From: Hypoxylon rubiginosum
Taxonomy: Eukaryota; Ascomycota; Sordariomycetes; Xylariales; Hypoxylaceae
Direction: 5' to 3'
DNA: 64,000 nucleotides
NCBI GenBank assembly: GCA_902806565.1
Contig: CADCXA010000016.1
Location: forward strand, 186,001 to 250,000
Shown here piece after piece: positions 46,797 to 56,703 of this stretch. The notes beneath the pieces were generated by a model. The model worked only from the letters and a program-made list of their open reading frames with translations. It did no database searches and was not told where the DNA came from. The translations under genes were made by a program, and so were the position numbers. Every line of letters begins with the position of its first letter. The stretch's first letter is position 1.

Positions 46797-49139
46797 TAGA
46801 CGTCTCTGTAACCGGCTATAAAGAATGGGATCTAAGATGGCCGGGTTCGGGGATATTGCTGGATGCTCTAATTAGGCTGCGTTGATTTAGGCGTTGAGAT
46901 GTCAGAGGACGTAGAAGCGTTGATTTACTCGAGATGACATACAATGGATCCTTGTGAGGTGGCACGTAGTCAGTCACACAGGACTTGACCACTCCGCCAC
47001 GAAGAGATCCTATTTTAATATCGTTAAAGCATAGGATCAAATAAAATTGCAAGGTCTTCGTTGTGTTTCCATAACCTCATGATCAATGGCCAGGCTTCTC
47101 TCCTTTCTAAGTATATGTGAAAGACATACATACATGTAGGTAGGTACAGGTTGGTAGGTAGGTGTGTAGACAGTTGCAACGAGGCTCAGTAGTTTACACG
47201 ATACAGTGATCCGTATTTAGGATCATACCTGATATCTAAAAGGAGTATCCGGTCTCGGCATGTGGCAAGTAGAGACATGTTAAATTTAGAAAGCACAAAG
47301 ACATTCTTTACCACGTAGGGGCAATCGTTAAGCGAACAATGGGAATTCTCTAGACTCTAATCTATATAGATTGTTCTAGGTGAGTAAAGATAGCTCCGCC
47401 AGGCTATAGATTAGAGATCTTCCCGCGGCCATGACGAGGAGTTTCCCCTTTCTCCCTCCCGAGATTCGGGAACAAGCACTGGGTATACCTCTAGTACCTA
47501 GTTAGGTAGATGGTATGTGGATTCTACTCATATGCCTGATGTTAGGTACGGATTAAATCCTCCAAAATGGCATCGAAAAACAGGTGACCAAATAAAGCAG
47601 TTACTCGCCTATCGAAATTGGGATGTTCGACGATATCCAACGAAATATCCAAAGGAAGAAGGACCTCTCGAGTGAAGATGTTTCGTCTTTTTGTTTCAGA
47701 CGCAGGCCAGCGACCAATCACCAAGTGTGGCGCGTAAACTCGTCACGATGCTATCCCCCCAAGGTAGCGTTCCTCAGCGCTTGCTAGATATAGTACTTAC
47801 AATGGCAAACGCAATACATTTAGCGGATAGAGGCGGAACATCAGGGGCTGGGATCTGCCAAGAATGTGGCGGGGCGGTATTCCCAGTTTCGCTCTACCCC
47901 AAGCCGTCTATTGGCTGAGAGGCTTTTAAACTTGGATACCCCTGGAAACTGTCCGCATTCTTAGACCTGCCTGGAAAACATCAACCTCGAACTTATCACT
48001 TGGTCGTCAGCTCGTCCAACTCAACCCCCCCTTTTGACTTACCGTTACATTCAGCCTTGGATTCCTCTCAGGGATCATGATGTCTTGCTCCAGCTCGATC
48101 CTCATATATCAGATAGATTGCATTCTCCAACCAGCGGTGATCTAGGCCTTTTGGTGAAGTCGAGTCCCAGGCGCGAGACCCCTTGCAAACCCCATGTACC
48201 TTAAGCTTGCTCAAGTCTAATTCATATCCGGAATGTCCTTCTCTTACCCTGACAGCCCTGACTTGGTCTATTCCGTGTAGACCTATGGCGGACGTTTCCT
48301 ATTGACTAGGTACTATGGCTCGTTTAAGATGTTTCAACTATTGTATCTCTTGGGGCCGCCTCGGCGGATCTGGTGTTACATCCAGAATAGGAGGTTTTTT
48401 TTCTCTACAATCGCCTGGTAGACTGGTGTAGACTGGGCACTACTTCATTCACATATCTACAGCTGTAAGAACCTCTGATTGTATTTTTCTTGTCCTTCCC
48501 AACCCTTTCTTTTTGTGGTACTTTGAAATCTACATATATTCGACTTCTGCGCTTTGGTCAACAAGGTCGGGGCTGGGTACCTGCCTTCCATTCCATCTTC
48601 CGGGACCACACTTACATCGAGAACCAGCCGGGTTGTTCACGTAGTTCTTTCCACTGAATCAGTCGTCACTCCTTATGCGGCTGTAGATTTTACATATCTT
48701 CGATTTCTACCTTAGCCTCACATTTCTCAGGTACATCTTTTTGGGTATCTCACTTATCTTTCCCACGTGTACCCCAGCCCGGCGCCTGACCAGTTGATTG
48801 TTCTAGATTCCATTGTTCCGTCTCAACGTACAACAATCGAATCTCCAGCCTTGCAATTGTTCGACTACAATACAGTCAGTTCAGGACTACAATCGTTTCT
48901 TTAAAAATCTCGGTCACCCGTTGTCAAATACTTAAAATTCAAAGGTCACCACCTTTATTGATACCCGACTTTCAATCTTGACCTGACCCACCACTTTCAC
49001 TACATCTACACAAGCTTGCCAGGTGCAAGTTTTGAGAGCAAATCCATTCGTTACATTATCTTGATACTTCAAACATCGTAAAGAATCGTTCGTCTTTTCG
49101 GTCCACTACATAACACAACACGAAATTTCGTCACAGCAC
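46797..49139. other. Intergenic region, long leader of the GH16 gene
   Basis: No gene is supported. A minus-strand frame at 47542-47724 looks mildly protein-like but starts from a non-ATG codon and has no neighbouring exons that I can join. TAGGTAGGTA motifs cluster at about 47135-47165. From about 47990 to 49139 the plus strand is strongly pyrimidine-rich with few purine runs, a pattern typical of fungal promoters and long leaders; a CACGTG lies at 48764-48769. Confidence 0.5.
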
Positions 49140-50132
49140 ATGAACATGGTGTTTCTCTCACGACTTGGCGGCCTCGTCGCCTTGGGAGTCGCAGCACAAG
49201 CTGCCTACACGATCCAAGACTCGTACGACCAAACCAACTTCTTCGAGGGGTTTGATTTCTTCAATTACCAAGACCCCACAAACGGCTTCGTCAAGTACCA
49301 GTCGGCCATCGACGCTAATTCCCAGTCGCTTGCCGGCTACGCGAACGATGCTATATACCTGGGCGTCGACTACACGACGGTGAATCCTGTTGGAGGCCGC
49401 GGATCCGTCCGGGTCAGCTCCAAGAAGACTTACACCGAGAACCTCATCATTGCCGACATCGCTCACCAGCCGGCTGCCGCTTGTGGCACCTGGCCGGCGT
49501 TCTGGACCGTGGGTCAGAATTGGCCATACAACGGCGAGATTGACATTATCGAGGGCGTGAATTTGGCGACGAACACGACCTATACTCTCCACACAGGCCC
49601 CGGCTGCACCGTCTCGCAAGGCAACTGCAACGCTCCCGGAACAGGTACCCTGGGCTGCGGAGCGTCGAGTGAAGATACCCAGACGCTGGCCGATGGCTTC
49701 AACGAGATCGGGGGCGGCGTCTATGCGCTAGAGTGGACGTCGTCGGCCATCAACGTCTTCTTCTTCCCGCGGTCCGGGATCCCCTCGGACATCGCGGCGG
49801 GCAACCCGGACCCAAGCACGTGGGGTTCCCCCTCGACCTCGTTCTCGGGCTCGGGATGCGACATCTCGAGCCACTTCAAGGACCATCAGATTGTGTTTGA
49901 TACTACCTTCTGCGGCGACTGGGCCGGAAAGGTCTTCAGCGCCGACCCGGTCTGCGGGTCCAAGGCGGCCACGTGCCAGGAATACGTATCGTCTAACCCC
50001 GATGCGTTCCAGAACTCGTACTGGCTCATCAACTCGGTCAAGGTGTATTCGGAAAGCATCTCGGGCAACTACCCGAGCAACAGCTCGAGGGCGGAGGGAT
50101 ACTTGACCATCCCGAAGTCCTTCTCGGCGTGA
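49140..50132 (+). CDS. Secreted GH16 endo-1,3(4)-beta-glucanase-like protein
   Basis: Glycoside hydrolase of family 16, expected to cut beta-1,3 or mixed beta-1,3/1,4 glucan in the cell wall or surroundings. One exon, 330 residues. A signal peptide of about 22 residues (FLSRLGGLVALGVAAQAAY) leads into the mature protein. The catalytic motif NGEIDIIEGVN gives the ExDxxE residues E133 (nucleophile), D135 and E138 (acid/base). Upstream CGTWPAFWTVGQNWP and downstream YALEWTSSAINVFFFPR are typical strands of the jelly-roll fold of the fungal mixed-linkage glucanase subgroup. Several cysteines and N-glycosylation sequons (NTT, NSS) fit secretion. No GPI signal or carbohydrate-binding module is visible. 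The first ATG (49140) and the third codon (49146) are both possible starts. Confidence 0.95.
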   Translation: MNMVFLSRLGGLVALGVAAQAAYTIQDSYDQTNFFEGFDFFNYQDPTNGFVKYQSAIDANSQSLAGYANDAIYLGVDYTTVNPVGGRGSVRVSSKKTYTENLIIADIAHQPAAACGTWPAFWTVGQNWPYNGEIDIIEGVNLATNTTYTLHTGPGCTVSQGNCNAPGTGTLGCGASSEDTQTLADGFNEIGGGVYALEWTSSAINVFFFPRSGIPSDIAAGNPDPSTWGSPSTSFSGSGCDISSHFKDHQIVFDTTFCGDWAGKVFSADPVCGSKAATCQEYVSSNPDAFQNSYWLINSVKVYSESISGNYPSNSSRAEGYLTIPKSFSA

Positions 50133-51440
50133 TAGCCGTAACCCCGCGAGAAAAAAAAACCCGGAGAGGGGCAGGACCTTGATCTTCTGGGGGCACATCT
50201 TTTCAGGGAGCATCTTATGTTTGGTGGCGTTTGGTAAGGAAATGGAATTGCATACCCAATGATCATAGCAAGGCGTTGTTCCTTATTTTGTTGCTATTTC
50301 TTTTCGGTTTTTCGAGGAGGAAGCAGGTGTTTGGGGGCAAACGGGGTGCGCATTGGCCGGGATAGCTTCTCGACTCTTGATGACGATGGGCTTTTCGTCA
50401 AGGCCAATTTTTCTCTTCGAGTTGTACATATTTTTTCGCATTTCTCCCGGCTCCCATCCGGGATTCCCTCGTGCCCGCTTGGGAAGCATGAACAAACACA
50501 TTACTGTGTATTTTTCCTAGTTTTATATACATGAAACTACCGATGATGGCCTTCAATCATGATTTTCAAATGCGACATCCACTGCATAACTTCTTTTGTA
50601 CTTAATCTAGTACCCGTATGCCCTCCTATCTCGACGAGAAGCCATGCAAAGTATGATCCTGATTTTTATTTCTAAAATACATCTTATGGATCGAACCATT
50701 GGGCTTGTTGGCGCATTATGACGAGTTGCCTAAGTTGATGGTTTAACCCGCCACAGATATCGCCTGCGCCCAGACATCGGGTGAGTAAAACACAAAGAGC
50801 CTTGTGTCGTTCCCATGGTGCAGCCTAACATCTCCTAGTATGGTTTAATAGATATGAGTCCAAGGCTGGAGGCGGTCAACATATGTTTCGGGACTGTTGA
50901 ATGATGGGTCTCTACGACTTGAGATCCTAGATAGACAAAGGCAGAATGATAGCAATCTTCTTTTGAATCTCGGTAGAGAAGAGGAGAGAATACTATGCTC
51001 TGGATTTTTGTCTAGGACCTGTCTCGATTGCCCACGAAAAAAATGACGATTATAGTAGTGGTGAATAGATAAGTCGGATATGACGTCCATCGATTCTTAG
51101 CAAGCTGCTCGACTTTAGAGGCAAGTTAGTCATTCCTTCACCTCAGAAATCTACAGCATGCCAGACTTGCATAAACTCCTCAAAGGAGCATATAGACACA
51201 CGCATCGACACCTTGTGCGCAACAATGCACCAGTCTTCAAATGGCGGTGGCAATGTCTGAGATTGACTATGACTATGACCTTGACCAAGAGCAGAACTAA
51301 CCAGAATGAAAGTCGTCTTTTTGCTGTTGGTTGGTGAGAAGTTGAGCATCCAACCCCTAGACACCTGTCATTACTCTCAATGGATAAAAGGAGGACTGCG
51401 CGTCCGTTCTTATTTCCCCTCGTCACCTTGCTTCCTAGCG
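50133..51440. other. Intergenic region
   Basis: No supported gene. The first 400 bp are likely 3' untranslated sequence of the GH16 gene. The frame of the next gene is open back to 51306, but the extra 45 residues have no clear features, so that part is left as possible leader or N-terminal extension. Confidence 0.5.
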
Positions 51441-52337
51441 ATGTGCCTTTTTGCTTACCCAGCTCCCAGGCCCAAGAAAAACAGGAAAGCAAGGAAGTCC
51501 GCGACGACGACAAAGACAACGAGCGACGACTATATTCAAGAAGAGTGGATCCAATCGTATCCCGCAATGCCTTTGAACCCAGGAGCCGCCGGATCATCCT
51601 ACCCCTATTGGTATTATTATCCACACGGGACGGAGCAGTGGCTCGAAGAGGACAGGCCAGCCTACATCACAAAGGGTCAATGGGCTTCCCATGGCGAGAC
51701 ACTCAAAGGGAGCCTCGACGCGGCCCACGCAAATGGGCAGAAGATAGGCGACACGAGGGCCTCTCTATCTGGTGGCATCAAGGATACACACGACGCCATC
51801 AAAGATACCCAGGCGGCGGTCAAGGATGTCCACGATACCCTCAAGGAGACGTACGATGCAATCAAGAAGAACCACGGCGAGTATAGCAGCAAGCAAGACG
51901 GACATGCGGCGGAAATCGATAAAGTCCGGAAGCACCTGGAAGACGAGGCCAAGCAGCGAGAGGAGGCGTACCAGAGACAGCAGGACATGCAAGACGTCTG
52001 GTACTATTCCCAGTTTCTCCGACAGGCGGAGCGAGACGCCGAGGCTGGTAGTACGCGAAGCCATTCCAGCAGCAAGAGCAGTAGCAGTGACAGGCCGCAT
52101 AGACGTCACGCCCGGTTCGAGGAACCGTACGAAGCCGAGAGACGCCGTTACCACGCCTTCGCGCAGGCCCCTCCACCGCCGTGGGCCGGCCTTGACCCTT
52201 GGCAGCACCCGTACCCCCCCTTTCCTTCAGGTCAGGACGATTACCGCTACGGCCATGCCGCTGCCGGCGGCTACGGACAACGTGGCCCTCCCAGGCAGCC
52301 TTCCCACCCGTTCAGGCACCATCGAAGATTCATGTAA
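51441..52337 (+). CDS. Heptad-repeat coiled-coil protein of unknown function
   Basis: About 298 residues from the ATG at 51441; the frame is open from an ATG at 51306, which would add 45 residues. I prefer the internal start (MCLFAYPAPRPKKNRKARK) because it opens directly into the basic N-terminus. Order: basic Lys/Arg region, a Tyr/Pro segment (SSYPYWYYYPHG), a coiled coil with five clear seven-residue repeats at 51777-51881 (IKDTHDA, IKDTQAA, VKDVHDT, LKETYDA, IKKNHGE), a charged helix with KHLEDEAKQREEAYQRQQDM, a Ser-rich stretch (SSSKSSSSDRPHRRH), and a Pro/Gly/Tyr-rich tail. No enzyme motif or signal peptide. Predicted soluble and partly disordered; role unknown. Confidence 0.7.
   Translation: MCLFAYPAPRPKKNRKARKSATTTKTTSDDYIQEEWIQSYPAMPLNPGAAGSSYPYWYYYPHGTEQWLEEDRPAYITKGQWASHGETLKGSLDAAHANGQKIGDTRASLSGGIKDTHDAIKDTQAAVKDVHDTLKETYDAIKKNHGEYSSKQDGHAAEIDKVRKHLEDEAKQREEAYQRQQDMQDVWYYSQFLRQAERDAEAGSTRSHSSSKSSSSDRPHRRHARFEEPYEAERRRYHAFAQAPPPPWAGLDPWQHPYPPFPSGQDDYRYGHAAAGGYGQRGPPRQPSHPFRHHRRFM
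51777..51881 (+). repeat. Five in-frame 21-bp repeats encoding heptads
   Basis: Five consecutive 21-bp units each encode seven residues of pattern (I/V/L)-K-(D/E/K)-x-x-x-x. DNA similarity between units is partial, so the array is old or selected at protein level. Confidence 0.8.
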
Positions 52338-54252
52338 AAACTTGAAGACTAAATCCTCTCCTCGCTGGGTGTTGAAGTCGGAATTCTCACGTGGCACAGC
52401 ATGGGCCACGAGTTCACCATGTTACATAGTACAAAGTCGCGCGGCAGCGTCCGTCGTTTGAAGACTGGAGGTCTGAGCTTTCTTTAGTGTGTCCTTGCAT
52501 TTTCAATGCTACTAGGTCCCGCAGCAGTTAGCAGCATTGACTTGTCCGCTTGTCAATGAGAGAAAAAAAAGGACCGGTCGTCTCCCTTCATCTCAGCGTG
52601 GCGACGGACGGTGGAGAAAGTGTCATTTTAGTCTCCATAAAGGATATTTAAGCGCTTTGGTTTTTGGTGGAGATACAGACGAGTCGAGATTTCTTTCAAC
52701 GAGTTTAGGTTGCCTTGTCGAAATGGGCTGAATGGGTAGATCAGATTAGGGTTATGCTGAAGATAGTGCGCGTAAAAATATCTCTCTCAAGACGTCTCGG
52801 CCAAACCTCTGATAAATGTCCACTATGGGGTATGTCGCACGGCAGAATCATTTTATGTTTGCAATTTCGGGAAATGAAGGGAAAGCTACATGACGCGGTC
52901 CAATGGGGTATTATTGAATATTGATTACTTGGTAATAGTATGTAAATAATTTTCTTCTTCTTTTTACTTCACAGGCTACTGTTAACAATGGGCATTTGAT
53001 GAATTCAAAGAATTCATTGTACCAATTCAATTCTAGAAGAGCCTTTTGAAAGTTGAAGATGCATGTTGGAGGTGAGGGAAAAAGGGGCATCTAACTTTAC
53101 CATGTACTGGTAGATGGCTGGGAGACAACCTTACATGTGCTTGGCACGATACCAAAAATACGTACCTGGTACAAATGTTTCTTAATTGATCGGACGTTAA
53201 GTTACAGTTCATTGGCTGAAGCGGGCCAAGATATGTGCTTGGCGGCCACTTTAGGCTAGTAAGGTCGATCGGATTCTACATACTAAATGAGCAAGCCCTC
53301 GCTACCTAAGTTCCCATGGGGCTCCAATTTCACCAATTACACCAATTACACACCCTGACCTCTTCTTTTTCTTCCTGCAGGAACAGGAACAACAACGAAA
53401 AAAGCACCCCTGCTGTATGCGATGCGGTATGTAGGAACACGCAGTTTGCCTTGTTGTCGTGACGGATCTCATCCCAATTTTAACCACTCACAGGAAGAAC
53501 AGAGGGAATAGAGAAAACACAATTACCTCATAAAATACCCTCTTGTCTGTTGTGTACTTCTTGATTGTCCAGCTACAAGACGGCCCACGCGATATTTGTC
53601 ACATCCGCAGGGGTTACAAGAGAGCCTGAAGTCTCCTCTTTGACCCTTTGTCGCAATCAAATGTGGTTTTTGTCCGCGCGGTGAAAGCTGCCACGATGTC
53701 TATTGGACCCATCGGTTAGGGGGGCGCCATCGCAGACAACCCTTGTCTCTTCCCGGTAGCTGTTTGTCGATCCACATAATTCCGGAGCACCATTGAGGCT
53801 TGTGCCTGTGTCTTGTGGGCTTGTGCCTTGATTTGACCATAGCTGGGACAATTGCAAAATTTCCCCCCATGTTCCAATAAAAAAGGGCTCGTCGCCAGCG
53901 TCCCCTCCCACCGCCCGTTCTCCCCCTTCGCCCTCCCCTTTTAAGTACTGTTAAGTTCAGGACCACATTCACTCACTCTCTTTTCGTAACTGCGAATATT
54001 TGCATTTTGCAACCCACACTCTTTTATATCTCACTCTCGCTGCAGTTATTGTCACTCCTTCGAAACGAACGTGTCCAACCGAAGTAACTCAAGTCTCAAG
54101 ACAATTGAAAAAAAAGACGAAAGGGAAAAAGGATCAGCATATCTCGATATCACACTCTCCTTCACAGCTACCATTAGCTTGGACAATTGGAATATTCCGT
54201 GGATATATTTCTAGAGTTGTAACATCTGTTTTTGCGATCAACCATATTCAAG
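52338..54252. other. Intergenic region, leader of the GPI-protein gene
   Basis: No gene supported. A short repeat CACCAATTA lies at about 53330-53352. The 300 bp before 54253 are pyrimidine-rich and probably contain the promoter and leader of the next gene; a leader intron there cannot be excluded. Confidence 0.5.
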
Positions 54253-54738
54253 ATGCGCGTCTCATCCCTGATCATGCTGGCTGCCAGCGTCGTTTCCGCC
54301 GTTGCGCAGACCACCACCGCCACATCTTATCTCACAGCGACTGTCACTATCACCAAGTGCAGCCCTGACAACACCGCCTGCCCGCTGTACACGCCTTCCA
54401 CTAGCTCAGTGTTCTCGACGACGTCTTCCACCTCGTCGCCAGTTGTGTACACCACCAGCTCTGCCTCAGTGAACAGCACTACGTCTTCGGCCTGGTACCC
54501 CGTGTCAAACTCGACTACCTTCTCGGCGCCGACTGCTTACCCCAACACCACTTCCAGCTTCGTGGTTCCTACCACGTACGCTACTTTGACCTCTTCTGTC
54601 ATTCCCACGTCGGAGGCCACATACCCCACAGCTTCATCTAGTACCACAGCTGTGCCGACTAGCGGTGCCGGTCTGGTATCTGTCAAGTCTGGTCTCCTAA
54701 TGGGTGCTCTAGGGCTAGGTGCTGCTCTCCTGGCCTAG
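54253..54738 (+). CDS. Ser/Thr-rich GPI-anchored cell-wall protein
   Basis: 161 residues from the ATG at 54253 (context CAAGATGCG); an upstream in-frame start would be a non-ATG codon. A signal peptide (RVSSLIMLAASVVSAVAQ) is followed by a short conserved block SYLTATVTITKCSPDNTACP with two cysteines. The next 100 residues are Ser/Thr/Val/Pro-rich (TSSTSSPVVYTTSSASV) with NST, NTT sequons, typical of heavily O-mannosylated wall proteins. The C-terminus ends in a hydrophobic tail (SGLLMGALGLGAALLA) after a small-residue stretch TSGAG that suits a GPI attachment site. Expected location: plasma membrane or cell wall. No enzymatic domain. Confidence 0.85.
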   Translation: MRVSSLIMLAASVVSAVAQTTTATSYLTATVTITKCSPDNTACPLYTPSTSSVFSTTSSTSSPVVYTTSSASVNSTTSSAWYPVSNSTTFSAPTAYPNTTSSFVVPTTYATLTSSVIPTSEATYPTASSSTTAVPTSGAGLVSVKSGLLMGALGLGAALLA

Positions 54739-56454
54739 ACTTAAGAGCATGCTTTGGGATGTACAGTTGGGGAATGCGAACTCGAGATCCAACCGGCATA
54801 CTACTTCCTAATGGATCTCGTTCTCGTGCATAGTTAATGCCAATCTGGCTTCGTCAATACAATCTATGTCGGAAAACTATTTACTTCGATTCTAATCTAA
54901 ATGTTAATTCTCTCGGGGATGGGCGCTTGGTGCATTTTTGGAGGCGATATCGGTTTCGGAGGGGAATCTGGTTGGGGAATACCCAGCTCGGTCCTGAGCG
55001 CGACAGCTCTTTCATTATGTCTAAATTTTAAAGACGATGCGTTTTGTCCCGGTATTTAGAGCATGCGGAGGAGTTGGGAAGGTTCATGTCGTATATCTTA
55101 GTCGTGTCGTCCTATTCGGGTACGACACAGTCAATGACATACATTTTCCACCAGATACTAATCCCTTGCTACGTGAAACTTGGTGGAGCATCAATATGAA
55201 TGCCGATGGTAGCCCGTTGTAGGATCATCTCAACTACACGTAGCTGTCGCCTACTTTAAAGAGATACCTAATGTAAGCCCTTAAATGGACCTACATTAGA
55301 CCACTGCACAGTCATGTAATACTAGATCTGTCATTTCTATCTTGTCAGTTTTGACGCCGAGCGGATCATTAGGGGTCGTTAAGATGGACTTCTAAGCGTG
55401 AGGGTAGTAAGGGTAGTAAGCAATGACGCTGTTTAGGCGTACGGGCCGGGCCATTGATTACCTTCCCGTACCTAGGTAGGTAATGTTGGTTCTCACCATC
55501 CGGGGTTGGTTACAGATTGACTTTCCAGAGCAGGGTGTTTCGATGTTTCAACAGTTCATCACATTCAAGGGAGCAAATACTACTTTATAATGAGGTCGAT
55601 AACGTATGTTAGTTTGCTATTGAATCGCACGGGACCCTTGAGATGGGGGTACCTTGACTGTTAGACATTAACCTGCATCATATTGAATGTTTCTCGGGGG
55701 CGATAGTTTGCTATTGGTTTTATGCACGGCATCGATCTATTGATATATCTACGTATATATTTACGTAGTATTATGTAAGGGAGAGTAAAGCTGTATAGCT
55801 AGTTTCAACTTTAGATGTTGCGATTCTAGAGCTGGACGGCGCAAATCGGCCGAGACATCGGACCTGGAAGCCGATCATTCTCAGCCCTCCGGAGGGGAAT
55901 AGTGAGAAACGAAGTCTTATCCACATCGGTCAAAAGTTCTGCTATAAAATAGAAGCGCTATTATGGCCGCCTCCGTTGCTAGAGTTGCAGTTCGCGTGCT
56001 TCATCACCCAACCCCAGTTTAACCCGACAAGGCTTCGGAAAGGCTCCGGAAACCCGGACCCCATGGGCACCTCTCCACTGTGATGAAACCAGCGATCCCT
56101 GTTTAGCCACGAGGTTTGGTCTTGGAGGGCTAGCTAATCGGGCTGAGAGGGTTAAGTATCGAGTGGCAAAACGTCACGCTCAGCTTCAAATCACTCAGCA
56201 GAGGGAGCTAATGGGCTGATATCTTGGAAGGACTGCCATTTTGCGAAATAAAAATAAATTAAAAAGAGACACACTGCATTAACCACTACATACCAAGGTA
56301 TGAATAACATAGGTATGAAACAAAAACTACATATTACCCCCTCTAAGCAGTAGAGATGTCATGAGATGATAGAGTCTCTAGCAATGATAGAACTACCAAC
56401 TTGAGATCGACAGTTTTCCCCCTTCCTTTCCCAACATGTGAATGTGGCGGCCCC
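54739..56454. other. Intergenic region
   Basis: No gene supported on either strand. A TACCTAGGTAGGTA motif occurs at about 55471-55484. I see no repeats of note otherwise. Confidence 0.5.
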
Positions 56455-56703
56455 TTAGCTATGAACCTCACCACACTTGTTCGCCTTACACGCCTCGCAG
56501 AGTGGGTCGTTGGACTCGCATTCGCCTTCGCAGCCCCTGGTGTAGTGGTCGCATTTCTTCATAGCCAATATGTAAAACGGACCATCATAACCTGGATAAT
56601 CCACCAGAAGCGATACTATCCCCGGACGAGCACAGAATGTAGTGTATATAGGCTCCAGTATGCTGGGGAAAGAATCGGTATCTTGGTAAAGCAGAGACTC
56701 CAT
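56455..56703 (-). CDS. Possible small cysteine-rich protein, 82 residues
   Basis: Minus-strand frame of 82 residues, MESLLYQDTDSFPSILEP at the start, with a strong translation context (GTCACCATGG) and codon use like the surrounding real genes. The C-terminal 32 residues contain six cysteines in the order C-x6-C-x3-C-x6-C-x2-C-x4-C (KKCDHYTRGC and GECESNDPLCEACKANKC), which suggests a metal-binding knot or disulfide fold. There is no signal peptide and no membrane segment, so a cytosolic metal-binding protein is more likely than a secreted effector. I do not recognise a family. It stands alone in a gene-poor stretch and could be a chance frame. Confidence 0.5.
   Translation of the reverse strand: MESLLYQDTDSFPSILEPIYTTFCARPGIVSLLVDYPGYDGPFYILAMKKCDHYTRGCEGECESNDPLCEACKANKCGEVHS

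Noticed and set aside
46940..47030. tRNA-like box A (TGGCGGAGTGG) on the minus strand near 46989-46999
   Set aside because: No matching box B at the right distance and no cloverleaf stem pairing could be found.
47542..47724. Minus-strand frame of 60 residues
   Set aside because: Mildly protein-like, but it lacks an ATG and joins to nothing; perhaps a gene fragment, not supported.
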